From contig JAUPFV010000005.1 of the NCBI GenBank assembly GCA_036936605.1, positions 7,462,345 to 7,526,344 of the forward strand: a DNA stretch of 64,000 bases. Reading direction: 5' to 3'. The DNA comes from Limnanthes douglasii subsp. nivea. Taxonomy: Eukaryota > Streptophyta > Magnoliopsida > Brassicales > Limnanthaceae. Position 1 is the first letter of the stretch; each line of letters starts with the position of its first letter. The notes under the pieces were generated by a model. That model did no database searches and was not told the origin of the DNA. It saw only the letters and a program-made list of their open reading frames with translations. Below, piece after piece: positions 33,660 through 45,699 of the stretch. The translations under genes and the position numbers were made by a program.

Positions 33660-33897
33660 TATATAATTTTTTCTCCTAATCTATGTATATTTTTAACTGA
33701 AACTCTAAAAATTTTATGATAAACTAACAAATCTGCCTGTTAAGAGTCGGACCGGACCGACTTGATTCTTAACGAGCCGGTCCCGGTCCATAATATTTGG
33801 CTCCCTTCGCTTAGCGGTCCGGCTCGACCCGCCCGGTAGCTTACCGATTCGGTCTCGGTCCCGTCCAAACCCGGACCGACCCGACCCGATAATAGCA
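33660..33897. repeat. hAT-MITE-like remnant (ACCGATAA-rich)
   Basis: Shares with 56390-56640 a run including TTTTTAACT.AAA, AAACTAACAAATC and CTTACCGA.T.GGTCTCGGTC. It ends CCCGATAATAGCACTA, close to the right end of the MITE at 27677-27998. The left end is not clear. It lies in the spacer between the two convergent MULE pseudogenes, so it is a later insertion. Confidence 0.55.
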
Positions 33898-34016
33898 CTA
33901 ATCTTAATACAAAGTTAACATATGCATATTCGTTTCCAAAGTCACTAAGACGTCACCAACTTAACAAGTTAAATGATCTTAATACAAAATTAACATAAAA
34001 CATTTGTCCCTAGATT

Positions 34017-37000
34017 TAATCAATCATTAAATCCATCACTTGTGGTTCTCGTGTAGTTGGAGGTTTTGGAGGTAGGATACCAACAAATGACGAAATCCTT
34101 CTTTGCAAGGGAGGAAACCACCCTTTAGCTTCTTTGGAAACGTGTTAGATATATGTTGGATAAACTAATGGCAACGGTCCACCCGGAGATATGGTAACCT
34201 TTAAAAAACAAAATCAATTAGTATACTAGTATGAAATAATGTTTGCAAAAATAGTAGTAGAAAGGTACTCGTACGCTAATGTAGTGATTACTATAAAAGT
34301 GTGCGATGCCAATCTCTTTTCTTTCGTTCATATGGGGCGAAACACCTTTTAGCATTGGAAACGTATATGTAATGTCCTCGGAATTGTATATATGATGCAT
34401 TTGAAAGCATTAGCAATCACATAACAAATGTCTGAAATTGTCATCTAATTTCTTTAAGGGGCAATTAGGGCATAACAATCTAGGCAACGTAGTTCAACAT
34501 CAACCCTTTCAAGTCCATCGTAAAGTTTGTCATAGAGAGGTAGGTCCGATAAGATTTCTTCTTTTAGTGCGATCCTAACATGCGGCCAAACATTTTCGTC
34601 ATAATAAAGTCCATGGGCGACGGCTCTAAAACCACAATGACCATCTGAGCCAACATTCTTGCATTCAGAGATGAATGAACATAAATATTTGGGGAGGTGT
34701 TACGAAAATATTGTCGTATCGTTTGGAGTGTTTTCCTTCCGAGAATTAATATTCTTAGGAGTATTACGAGTCTTGGTACTCTTTGGTACACTTGGTGTAG
34801 CTTTCTTTGGATCATTTGGTGTACTTTTTGTTTGACTAAGTAATGATCTAACAGTTTTTTGGATTGAAGCCGGGGAAATATTACTTACATACGACGGTGT
34901 GTTCGAACTGTCGCCTAGCTTCGCATATTCGTATCCCGATAATTTCCTCTTCGTTGAATTATCGTTAGCACGTTTACTATCTCTACCTTTAGTCTTAGTT
35001 TTCTCTACGGGTGGAATGACATTTGATCTTCTAGGTTCAAGAACTTCTCCGATTTTCCTTATAATATGTAGTCGACGATCGCGATCGTACCCATAGATTA
35101 AAGAACCAATAGTTTTTATTTCTTCCTCGACAAAATCATCTTCTTTATATGCATTGTGCTTCATAATCCTTAACGTTGTCCACCTCTTGTCGACCATACT
35201 TGCATCAAACATATGGTGTTTCATTATTAATAAACCGACCTCGCATGCGCATGGCAAACCATGAGTGCTTCTAATAACACATCTGCATTCCGCTTTATCA
35301 TTCACTATTTGTTTCGCCCTCTTGTATTGCTCTTTCATAATTTTAAGAGCAAATTCCAATGCGGAACGTCTAATAACCTCAAATATCCAAGCATCATACT
35401 CAAGCTGGGAGAAAAACGTACATTTTTCAAACGATGCTTTTATATTCGTGTGTTACATCTCTAGTAAAGAATCGACTCTTCCTCAAAATGCATCAAATGT
35501 TAGTAAACCCGTCCCGAGGTACTGTTTCAAGGTGGAATGCGAACTCTCCGCCCTATTATTTATGACAACATATGTTCATTTAAAATGCGTAAATATTATA
35601 ATAATTGCATTACATTATAAGTATTTTGGCTTACCGATTCGTTGTGTTGTTGCCGAAATGCTTCAACTTGTTAGTGTATGCATAGAGAAACTTTTCAGCG
35701 TAAGAAGGTTTGAGCCATGTTTGAATGTAATCGAGGGCTCCGGGGTATGCCTTGTATTCTTTTTTCATACACTCGATGTTTGAGTTCAACTTGCTTACGA
35801 TGTCCGAATAAACAATTTTATTCCAAGATTCTTGAAATCCGTTGAACACATTTTCGTTGGTAAAATATTTCTTAGTCTTCATTACGATGTTTTTTCAATT
35901 TGCCATCTACATAGTATGTGTGTCACTTTCAGAAATATAATATCAATTGCTTTCATTAATTCCAATTCCCTATCCGTCACCATAATATTAGGCAAAACAC
36001 AATGGTTTTCCGACACGAGCAACCACAAACGTTCCAACGCCCACAAGTAATTTTCGACCTTTTCGCGACTCAAGAAAACAAAAGCGATCGCAAATGTGAT
36101 ATTGGTTGACGTAACTCCATTTATTTCGAACAATGACATCTTGTATCTCGTCGTCTTATACGTACTATCCATAATAAGGACCTCCGGAAATGTCCTAAGA
36201 AGATCGATAGACTTCGGGTGTGCAAAAAATAATTTGGTGATTATTTCAGACCCTTCACTTCCCATTCTATGCCATTCAATATAATTTTTCTCCTTCATCT
36301 TACCCAACAAATATTGAAGTTGTGATTGGCCGTACTTTTCTAATGTACGATATTTTTGTCTAGTATTGTAAATGTTACGCATGTTAGACATGTTATGAGG
36401 ATTAATATCCTTTAGTTTCCTTGCTTGAGGACAACCTTCTAAATATTCGGATGACGGGTGGTTATGCCTACCACATGAAACTACCAAATACCATAGATCA
36501 TTGTAAAAGGATGAGCTCTTAGTGAAAACGGACAATCTGTTTTTTTTGTACTTGACTTTCTTCTCTTCACATTAGGTGTCTTTTGTTTTAACCTTAGTTT
36601 CCCATATTTTTCGCAAGAATTAAACAATCGAGAAGTATTCCCATAATTTCCAGATTCGTACATACTTAACATCAAAGAATATTTCAACTCTCGACCCACA
36701 CTTAATACTCATTCCGTAAGTTCAGATCTAGTGTAGTGCGCTTGCGTAGTGAATGCGTCGGTGAGATCCGAATATATAACATCATCATCAGTATGAGAAG
36801 GGGATGCAATTTCAGGTTTCGGAGATATTTGAAATTCCTACATTATTAAAAAGTAATGTGTTAATGATGTTGAAATTGTCTACATGAAAAAAGCAACTGA
36901 TTCTGAGACAATATCTCGGAATCAGTTGTTTTTCGCAAACGTAGCTGATTCCGAAAGGGTATCTCGGAATCAACTGTTTTGGAGAAGACATCTGATTCCG

Positions 37001-37230
37001 AGACAGCCTCTCGAAATTAGTTGTTTTTTCATCTGATTCCGAGATACTGTCTCGGAATCAATTGCTTTTTGCTCAGAAATGCAGAAATCGGGACTACAAT
37101 ATCAAAAATAACATTTTCGAAGTGATAATTTCAAGTTACAGTAGTGTAAAACGAAAAAACAAGATTAAATTACCTTGTTCGTTGCTTGAGTGTTGTTCTC
37201 CGGTTTGGCTTGGGTTTCTTGATTTTCCAT
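34017..37230 (-). pseudogene. MULE transposase fused to an OTU-like protease domain, broken
   Basis: A clean first exon runs 37230-37174 (19 codons, ATG to a GTAATT donor). Exon 2 starts at 36837. There, ELTE is followed by TGA where a Trp is expected; then come a FAR1-like finger region (CEKYGKLR, CPFSLRAHPF, GRHNHPSSEY) and the MULE core (MDSTYKTTRYKMSLFEINGV, ENYLWALERL, VTDRELELMKAI) at about 36535-35882. A helix-rich part follows at 35882-35631, then a SWIM-like motif (ECRCVIRSTHGLPCACE) at about 35359-35250. The last part, in other frames, has SDGHCGFRA (OTU catalytic Asp-Cys, about 34640) and IGIAHFYSNHYISV (OTU His motif, about 34290). Frameshifts occur near 36510, 35880, 35500 and 34700. 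The enzyme would have moved the element; the OTU part would be a deubiquitinase-like domain. Confidence 0.75.
36890..37070. repeat. Four hairpin repeats in intron 1 of the MULE transposase
   Basis: Four successive inverted repeats have the core CTGATTCCGAGA...TCTCGGAATCAG, with different loops and some decayed bases, between the first two exons. They match the pair at 31318-31406. A single unpaired half lies at 33649-33661. Confidence 0.85.
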
Positions 37231-37621
37231 GATCAATCTTAATTAAAATTGAACTTTTTTGTTTTAGGATTAATTTTAAAGGGTAAAATCAAATAGATAA
37301 GACTAAAAATGGGTTAATGATGTGTGTTTTTTTACTGTAGGACTTTCTATTTGAATAATCGCACATAATGTTAAATTTGAAAATAGACTAAGGGTAATCT
37401 ATTAATAACAAGTTTCAAATGTTTTAGAAAATTCAAATCATGAAAAAAAAATCTAATGAGAAAAATAGCTTCATTTTAGATTATTTAAAACAAAAAAGAT
37501 TAAAACAAACGTGGTATTTTTTAACGTTTAAAATAGGTTGATCAACGAATTAGTTCAGTAATTATTAATGAGAATCAGTTCGGATTTGAAGGGCTTAAAC
37601 ACATGTTTGGTATCCAAGAAG

Positions 37622-39100
37622 GGCTAAAAACCCTGGTTAGTCACCGGTGTTTGACACATGTTACATTCGTGTCACTGAGCTTCATTCGTCTCCAAAACGA
37701 GTCACTGGTGTTTCAAATCGTTGCATTTTTGTCACTGGCGCGTGCAAATTGACAGAAAATTGACACGTGTCACCCCATTATACCCAAACTTGTTGCACAT
37801 ACGTCACTCATTAATTTAGACCTAAAATACCCATAATTTAGTCTTTTTACTTTTTTATATTTATTTTTTACTTTTTTATATTTATTTTTTTACTTTAACT
37901 TATTTATTCTTATTTTTATTTATTTAATCTTGAACTTCTTCTCTCTCCCTGCACACTCTTTTTTTTCTTCTGAATGCTAAAAACCATAACAATAGAGATC
38001 TCAAGCTCACATTGGCATTTTGGAAACTCTGCGGGTCAGTGCTTCCTTCTTCAGGATCAACCGAGATCAAAGGTTTAGCACCAGCAGCAGACATGACCAG
38101 GTTCCACCACCAACGCCGATGAAATCAACCTCTCCAACACACAGTACCGACCAAACGCAGCGAAAAAACAAAAAATTTAACGGAAAAAAAAATGCCGCCT
38201 CTTAACTTCTTCTGCCTCACAAAACTACTACAACAATAGCAACAACAAGCAAAGTGCAATTGGTATACATATACACAACATATGTCTAGGATAGATTCAC
38301 TAATCACCAGGGAAATCAAAAATACAAAAATGAGTGAGGGAGATTAGAGAATGAAAATGTAATAGTAAAACTAACCTGTGGTTCAACGAAGGGCGAGGAA
38401 CACGAAAATTGCTCGTTATGAGAAACTATTTGTGCAAACTCCCGAAAAGTACTCTCCTTTGAAATCGGATTTGAGGTTTAGAAGTACTCTCCTTTGAAAG
38501 CATAGAAGTTTCTTTAGTTAGCCTATAAAGAACGAAGAAAAATAAAAAGACTCATTTTAAATTTAATCTTTGGCACTGCTTATTATTAATTTTTGGTTAC
38601 TGTCTTTAGTTTCTTATTATATATATATATATATATACATACGAGTTTGTACAATGGCTGATTTCTCCAAAACAAACCTTAGATATATATTTATATGAAG
38701 CACTGATATCTCCATTGCTAGGGTTCTTAGCACTCAGAAGAAAAAATTGAGTGTGCAGGGAGAGAGAAGAAGTTCAAAATTAAATAATTAAAAGTAAAAA
38801 TAAAAGTAAGAATAAATAAGTTAAAGTAAAAAAATAAGAAAGTAAAAAGTAAATAGAAAATATTAAAAAGTAAAAAAAAATAAAATCAGGAGTATTTTAG
38901 GTCTAAATTAATGAGTGACGTATGTGCAACATGTTTGGGTATAATGGGGTGACACGTGTCAGTTTTCTATCAATTTGCACGCGCCAGTGGCAAAAATGCA
39001 ACGATTTGAAACACCAGTGAATCGTTTTGGAGACGAATGAAGCTTAGTGGCACAAATGTAACATGTGTCAAACACCGGTGACTAACCAGAGTTTTTAGCC
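37622..39100. mobile_element. Long-TIR MULE-like element, 1479 bp
   Basis: The terminal inverted repeats are about 385 bp: 37622-38005 and 38711-39100. Both begin GGCTAAAAA.C..GGTTAG and share GTCACCGGTGTTTGACACATG. The flanks TCCAAGAAG (37613-37621) and TCCAAAAAA (39101-39109) form an imperfect 9-bp target duplication. The 700-bp interior has no transposase. A frame at 38020-38205 looks more GC-rich than its surroundings and might be a captured gene piece. Confidence 0.85.
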
Positions 39101-39157
39101 TCCAAAAAAAATATGGCTGTTCCAATTCATTACTAATCGACAAAATTGTCTATTTAA

Positions 39158-39392
39158 ATTTTGCTGCAAATTTGTTTTATTAAATATTATCTGTGTTTTT
39201 ATGCGCAATTGACAGTGCTCGAACACATGTGTGCGCCACTTGATATGGCTATTCAAATTGATATAGAATATCCTCTGATCGCAACTGAAGCTAGGGACAA
39301 AATAAGTTATAGATTATTTCTCTAAATAATTCTGAAACTGATTAAGATGGTAAGGAATATTATTTTTATAATATGTATTATATGAGGATATT
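39158..39392. repeat. Dispersed repeat, copy 1
   Basis: Resembles 55718-55938: both contain AGTGCTCGAA(A)ACA.GTGTG.GCCACTTGAT, ACTGAAGCTAGG.GACAAAATAA and a closing ATTATTTTTA.AATATGTA. No coding capacity or clear ends, so the class is unknown. Confidence 0.65.
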
Positions 39393-39454
39393 TAGTTGGG
39401 TATTGTTCGGGCGTTATTTATAGCACACTGAACGCGTATATGGTGAACTTTTAG

Positions 39455-39599
39455 TCTGACGCAATAGCTTGCAAATCGACGTCAGAAGGTAAACCACACA
39501 AGGTGACAGGTTCAGCCGAGAAAGTGTATGTAGACAAATTCGAACTCATGACCTTTGATCACAAGCATGTCTTACTCAACCAACTCGACTACCAGTTGG
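39455..39599 (-). mobile_element. tRNA-derived SINE, copy 1
   Basis: On the minus strand it begins near a box A-like TAGTCGAGTTGG and has box B-like GAGTTCGAATT about 35 bases on, in the tRNA-like head. The body then matches the copy at 57118-57265 (GTGTGGTTTAC, GCATGCTCTCGCGTCAGA-type end). It lacks a tRNA fold, so it is not a tRNA gene. Confidence 0.7.
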
Positions 39600-39796
39600 A
39601 AACGGTGTTGTTAGATCTGGATATACAATTAGTCGAATACAATTAAAATTCATCGATTAAATTCAGTTATAAGTTACTATTTATAGAAATTATATTTTAA
39701 AATCTGATAGTCCAATAACATTGTTATTGGTAAGATAAAATCAGGTTTGGCGGAATGAATTTACACAAATCATGAGGTAAAATCTGGTTTGGATTA

Positions 39797-40894
39797 TTGA
39801 GTCAAAGGTAAAGTTATTTTTTATAAGATATATGTTTTTATTTTAAAAAATAATATATTTTGTTACTTATTTTATAAAAAGAAATATCTAACTTGTCATT
39901 TTCTTTTTAATTTTACGCTAAACACCATATTTATTTATTTTACTTTATTTCTCGAACAACCATCCAAATACAATATCTATCTTAATTTTCTCTACCAATC
40001 CATCAAACTAATTTATGCCATCATCAATCCACCCATATACCCTATCCACCATAAATCCGATATAAGTAAACAAATCATCTTCTCTTCCAACCCCAAAAAA
40101 AATTATAGCCCCAACTTGAAACAATCTCTCGAGTTTCAAAGTTAAAAATTTGAAATTAATCTTGTTTTTTTTAATTTATGAGTTTGGATATCGAGTTCTA
40201 CGAACTCTTTTTTTTTAAATCGAGTTTATGTAACTCGATTTTTCCTACATATCGAGTTACTCGAATTCGATATGCCGTAAAAATCTAGTTGCACAAGAAA
40301 TACATCTAATTTCGAGACGCGGTCTATGAATTAGATGAATTTTCTTAACACCTAATTTTGAGATTTTGGCTCGAAATTATGTGTTTGTTTAAAAAACAAA
40401 ACGCATCTAATTCCGAGATGAATTATTTATGTTGGAATACGTAATTCATACAACTGATTCTGAAATGGTGTTTTGAAATTTAATTTGCGAAATTGGGATT
40501 TTTGAAATGGTTTTTTAATATAATTTTTAATGTTAGATGAATGTAAAGCTAAAATAAAAGATTAAATTAACTGTTGGTTGATTGGGTGATGTTCTCCGGT
40601 GTTGAATCTTTGGTTTGAGTGTCTTCCTCTTCCATGAGTAATCTTTAAGAAATTTGATTTTTTTTGGTTTTTATGTCTTAATTTTAGAAGTTAAATCATA
40701 TATGTTAGCTGTAATTTGTCTTTCTTATGTATCTGTTAGAATAAGAGTTTGATGGCAGATAGTAGCATCAAGTTATAAATTGAAAACCAAATGAAGGGCA
40801 AGAAGGTAAAAACAAGTACTGGGTATTTTTAAAAACAATTTGAGATGAAGGAGATAATAAATATGGGAGAAATAACTACACCCTTGAGTTAAAG
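39797..40894. mobile_element. Internally deleted MULE derivative
   Basis: The 10-bp direct repeat TTGAGTCAAA (39797-39806) / TTGAGTTAAA (40885-40894) flanks a 1078-bp element. Its right end reads, on the minus strand, GGGTGTAGTTATTTC, the same terminus as the MULE at 30674. Inside, at about 40640-40580 (minus), is a copy of that MULE's transposase exon 1 (MEEEDTQTKDS...), and 40290-40490 has decayed GATTCCGAGA-type hairpins. The transposase core and the plant mobile domain are missing. Confidence 0.75.
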
Positions 40895-41916
40895 AGAAAT
40901 GAAGGTTTTGAACAGTAAATTATCCACGAGCTATCGAATTTAGCAATAAGTAGTCCATTTTTGATAAACTTACAATTTTCGATAAACTTAGTCCCCTTAA
41001 TAAACATGTGCATTTGATTAACTTTATCCAAAAGAGATAGTCGAGAGACTATCAACAAACTTTTGAAAGCCCAAGGACAATATGACACCAAAATAGATAG
41101 TTCATGGACTACCACCGGACTTTCAAAAGTCTAGGGACTATCTGTCACTAAATTCAATAGTCTATGGACAATAGCCAGAAGAGAAGTATAAAGGATAATT
41201 CTGGAGTAATTTTTTAGGTAAGTTGTAAATAACAATATGAAAAAGATTTAAATTATTAATAGTAATTTGGATTTTCAAGTTTATTGAAAATAACATGTTA
41301 TATAAAACCTACAAAGAATATTGTTTTGGGTAAAAAATAGAAACTCAACATTTTTTCAGTTTTTTTTTAAATTTTGCGGATCTACAAATAAATTAACATA
41401 TCAATTGTGAAATGCCAATATTCAAATGTAGTAACTGCTGAAAAACATGGTTAACATACCAAAAAATAATTGTTGCTATAATGAAATATAAAAAGTCAAA
41501 AATAGATATAAAGACGGGATATATTGAGATGAAAAATAAAAAAATAAAAAAATAAATTATTTTTGAACTTAGCCATTTTATCGATTATTTTCCATTTTTT
41601 AGTAATTGTCTTTCCGAGTTTGTTGATGATGCTATAATATCCGGATAATGATCATTTATATCAAAACTTAGAAATAGTTACAGTATCCAAGTTGAAAAGA
41701 GAGCCTTTTTTACATAGTTGTTGTAGTGTCCGACTTGGGAGTCAAGGCACTTTATGTTAGATTTGAACATGAGATGATCACATGCTCAAATCATGATTAG
41801 TATTGTATTTCGGATGTGAGTGTGCATAAATACTAGTTTGTTCTCTTCTCAAGTTCGTTCGTTTGACCCATCTGGTAAGCGATCCATCGACCCAATTTAT
41901 AATTTGAAACATTAAT

Positions 41917-41920
<4 letters not shown>
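40895..41920. other. Intergenic DNA, no gene recognised
   Basis: AT-rich. A short frame on the minus strand at 40876-41115 has no family motif. Confidence 0.4.

Positions 41921-41957
<37 letters not shown>
41921..41957. repeat. (AT)n microsatellite
   Basis: About 18 AT dinucleotides. Confidence 0.95.
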
Positions 41958-41958
<1 letters not shown>

Positions 41959-41999
41959 CTAATTTAGCTCAAAACACACAAACATGTTAAGTTTTGATT

Positions 42000-44400
42000 T
42001 TTTTTACTTTATTACTATTTCGTAAGGCAGTGTATAGGTTTCACATATATTAGTTATCATCATGTCACAATTTACATGCTACTTGTTTCACAAGAATTAA
42101 CATATACTATATCATACCAGGTCTAGGTAGGAGAACAATAAGAAAAAACATCTTAAGTTAACATTTCACGTAAATCTTTTTAGCATGACACAAAAATAAC
42201 AAATGAGTCATAACGAACCAATAAATTAGTGATTGGAATGGAAAAAATAGTTTACCACCGCTTTGGTGACATAATTAGTTTTATTCACTAAGAATGTGGT
42301 AAAATAAACCATGTATTATTTCGTAAATATCACTTCTTCATATTTCATAGCATATATATTATAGGTTTTGCATATAAATTATACATTTCGTAATAACTAA
42401 CATATTATTTAATATTTACCGTATAGGTTGGAAAATAATAAGAACAAACATCTAAAGTTAATATTTCACATAAATCTTTCTATCATAACACAAAAACAAC
42501 AAATGGATTTGCATATATCATTTTGATATGTTTCATATCATACATAAATTATTTAAATTTTTACATGCATATTATAGTATATTTTGCAAATATTCTCTTA
42601 AAATTTAGGATTTATAGTCTAGGTTAAAAAATGATAAGAACAAACATCTAAATATTCCTACAACGACAGACTAATAACAAATGGGTACTAGCAAAATAAA
42701 TTGATCAACGATTAAAATTGCTTAAAATAATTCATTATAGTTTTTGCAACATAGTTAGTTTTATTTGTGACGTATGCGACAAAATATGCAAGTAATTATT
42801 CACATATATCATTTTATCACGTTTTGCTTCATACACATTGAAGGTTTTACATATAAATTATATAAGGTTTCACATGTATACTACAATATATTTTGTAAGC
42901 ATAGTTATAAAATTTAGTATTTCTGGTCTAAGCTAGAAAACAATAAGAACAAGCATCTAAAGTTAATATTCCACTTAAATCTTCCCACCACGATACAAAA
43001 ATAAAAATGGAGAGTGATTAGAATGGTCGAATTCATCATGTCTATGGTGACATAGTTAGTTGTATTCGCAAAGTATGTGCAAAATATATTAAAAAAATTG
43101 TAAATATATTTTTGTCACGTTTTGCATCATACTATCCAAAAGTCTTGGATATGAATTATATAAGGTTTTGCATGTATATTACAATATATTCACAAACATT
43201 TTATAAAATTTAGTAATTATGGTATAGGTTGAAAAATGATAAGAACATACATCTAAAGTTAATATTTCATCTAAATATTCTCCCTACGACACAAAAACAG
43301 TAAATGAGACATAAAAAAACCAATATATTAGTGGTCGGAATGACCAAAAATAATTCGTCATTCTTTTTTGCAACATGATATTTATTTCTCAATTATGTGA
43401 CAAAATATGTAAGGAAGGATTCACAGATATTATTTCGTCATTTTCTTTTGTCCTACATACTAGACATTTTGCACATAAGATATATAAGGTTTCACATGTA
43501 TATTATACGATATTTCACAAGTGCAATCATATAATTTAGTATTTTTTATCTAGATTGGAAAATGATAAGAACAAGCATCTAAATTTAATATTTGATGTAA
43601 ATCTTCCAAGACATAAAAACAACAAATGGGTCATGACAAAACCTATAGATTAGCGGTTCAAATGATAAAAAATAATTTGTCATTTCTTTGGTGACATAGT
43701 TAGTTGTATTGTCCACGTATATGATGAAATATGTAAAGAATGATTTGTAGATATTTATTTTGTCACAATCTGCATCATACATACTAAAGGCTCTGCGTAT
43801 AAATTATATAAGATTTTACATGTATACTGTAATATATTTCGCAAGAATTGTCATAAAATTTAGTATTTATGGGCTAGGTTGGAAAATGATGATAACAAGA
43901 ATCTAAGTTTAATATTTTACATAAATATTCCTGCCACGATACAAAAACAATATGTATGTCATAAGAAAATCAATAGATTAGTAGTTGAATGACAAAAAAT
44001 AATTCATAATTTTTTTGGCTACATAGTTTGTTTTATTTGTCAATCATTTGATGAAATATGTAAGGAAGGATTGGTATATATCATTTCGCCATGTTTTACA
44101 TCATCCATACTACACCTTTTACACATAAGATATGTAATGTTTGACATGCGTATTATACGATATTTTATAAGTTTTGTATATTTAGTATTTCTTGTCTAGG
44201 TTAGAAAATGAGAAGAACAAACATCTAAATTTAATATTTCACATGAACATCCCTACAACAATACAAAATAACAAATATATCAAAATAAAACCAATTGATA
44301 AGTGGATCTAAAGTTAGAAATTTGCAAGTGCTTTTGTGACATAGTTAGTTTTATTCACCAAATATGTTGTGAAACAAGTATGAAAATTTGCTAGTCTAGT
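42000..44400. repeat. Diverged tandem repeat, period about 300-328 bp, 8 copies
   Basis: A phrase close to GGTTGGAAAATGATAAGAAC, then AAACATCTAAAGTTAATATTT, starts near 42128, 42425, 42625, 42931, 43229, 43556, 43876 and 44203. Each unit continues with ACAAAAACAACAAATGGGTCAT, a TTGGTGACATAGTTAGTT phrase, and AAGGTTT.ACATGTATATTA. Spacing is about 300-330 except for one short interval of about 200. Copies differ by roughly 15-25%. There is no coding sequence. It is a small satellite-like block. Confidence 0.85.
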
Positions 44401-45699
44401 GTAGTGAAATATTGTATGAAACTCAATAATAACATGATGATTTTGTTTTCGAATTCGTTATAATTTGATGAAATATATCAAAATACGCTATAATTTGATG
44501 AAATATATCAAAATACGCTCATTATTTTCAAGGATCTGACAAATTCCTAGAGCACATGTGAAATGTAGTATACATTCTGTTGTGAAACTATGTATCTTCC
44601 TAAATATATGTATTTATATAGATTTTCTAACTAAAAGATTTTAATTTTCCATGATAAGTGTTGTCTAGGTTTTGCAGTTTTAATATGCTATTTTGTTAGA
44701 CAAGTGTTGTCTATGTCTTGCAGTCTATATATATTATCTTGCGATTCTATATTGTCTAGGTTTTATAGTTCAACTATAATAACTTCATAATACATACGAT
44801 GTAGGGTTGGCAATTCAAATAAGACGCTTAGTTTCGCACCTAAATTACCTTAAGTTTTAAAAAACTTAATTTGCGAAAGGCATCTAACACCGATATGTGT
44901 GACTTTATCAAAGTTAACTATAGTATGCTTTGCAATGTATATATAATAAATTCCAAAAATAACATCTAATTTATACACCATTGTCGTGGCAAAAAATAGT
45001 ACGAAGCTTTGTATTTTGCGTTCTGCTTACAACCTGATTAAATGGCTGAAATTGGCCCGAATAAAGATTTTAAAACCTCTTTTATATACCAAACAACAAT
45101 AATATAACTTACCAACTAACAATCAAGATTTTAAAAATAATGATTATTAATGTGTTAACGAAAGAAAAAGATACAAATTAATAATTCAAAGGCATCTAAA
45201 TTGATGGTTCAAAATAGATTCGTAAAAAAATCATGAATGTTGGTTTGAGTTTTTTTCATAAAAAATTTAAAAAATTAACTTTAACAATTATATTTAACAT
45301 ATATGATATTTTTTTTATTGAAAGATAACATTATAAAGCGTAATTATCAATAATATTTTTTTGTAACGACATATATATTAAAAGGTAAGTTACCAATAAT
45401 CACGTCGAAAAATTAAAATTACCGATAACTACATGGATTTTGAATTTTACCAAATACAACTTGCGACATAAATGCTTCAAAATATATCCCTAAACACACA
45501 AAACATTTGGCTTTCTTACCTTTAGTAAATCATTTGGCCACAAGCCTGGGTTTTAACCTTTCAACGGTTTCATTAGGGTTTCTGTTAACCTTGAATATGA
45601 TCCTATGGCTTTCTTACCTTTAGAGAGATCAAATAATTCCAAATTATTGTTAGAGTTTAAAACCTATAATTGTTTTTCCATAAAAACAACCCAACCAAC
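44401..45699. other. AT-rich DNA with a 30-bp duplication
   Basis: The segment TATAATTTGATGAAATATATC plus AAAATACGC occurs twice in a row at about 44458-44517. No gene or element end is recognised in the remainder. Confidence 0.45.

Larger units (their letters stand above)
30664..37483. mobile_element. MULE transposon with plant-mobile-domain and transposase-OTU pseudogenes
   Basis: The direct duplication TTTTAGATTA is at 30664-30673 and 37474-37483. The element (30674-37473, 6.8 kb) starts GGGTGAAGCTATTTC and ends with the inverted relative GAAAAATAGCTTCA. A related element at 39807-40884 confirms the GGGTG(A/T)AG terminus. Inside are a + strand plant mobile domain pseudogene and a minus-strand MULE transposase-OTU pseudogene, facing each other. 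Several short hairpins with GATTCCGAGA stems lie near both ends. The 10-bp duplication fits the 9-11 bp typical of Mutator-like elements. Confidence 0.8.

Noticed and set aside
39540..39600. tRNA gene, from box A and box B-like motifs
   Set aside because: No cloverleaf can be drawn, and the motif pair recurs with the same downstream body at 57118-57265. This indicates a SINE.
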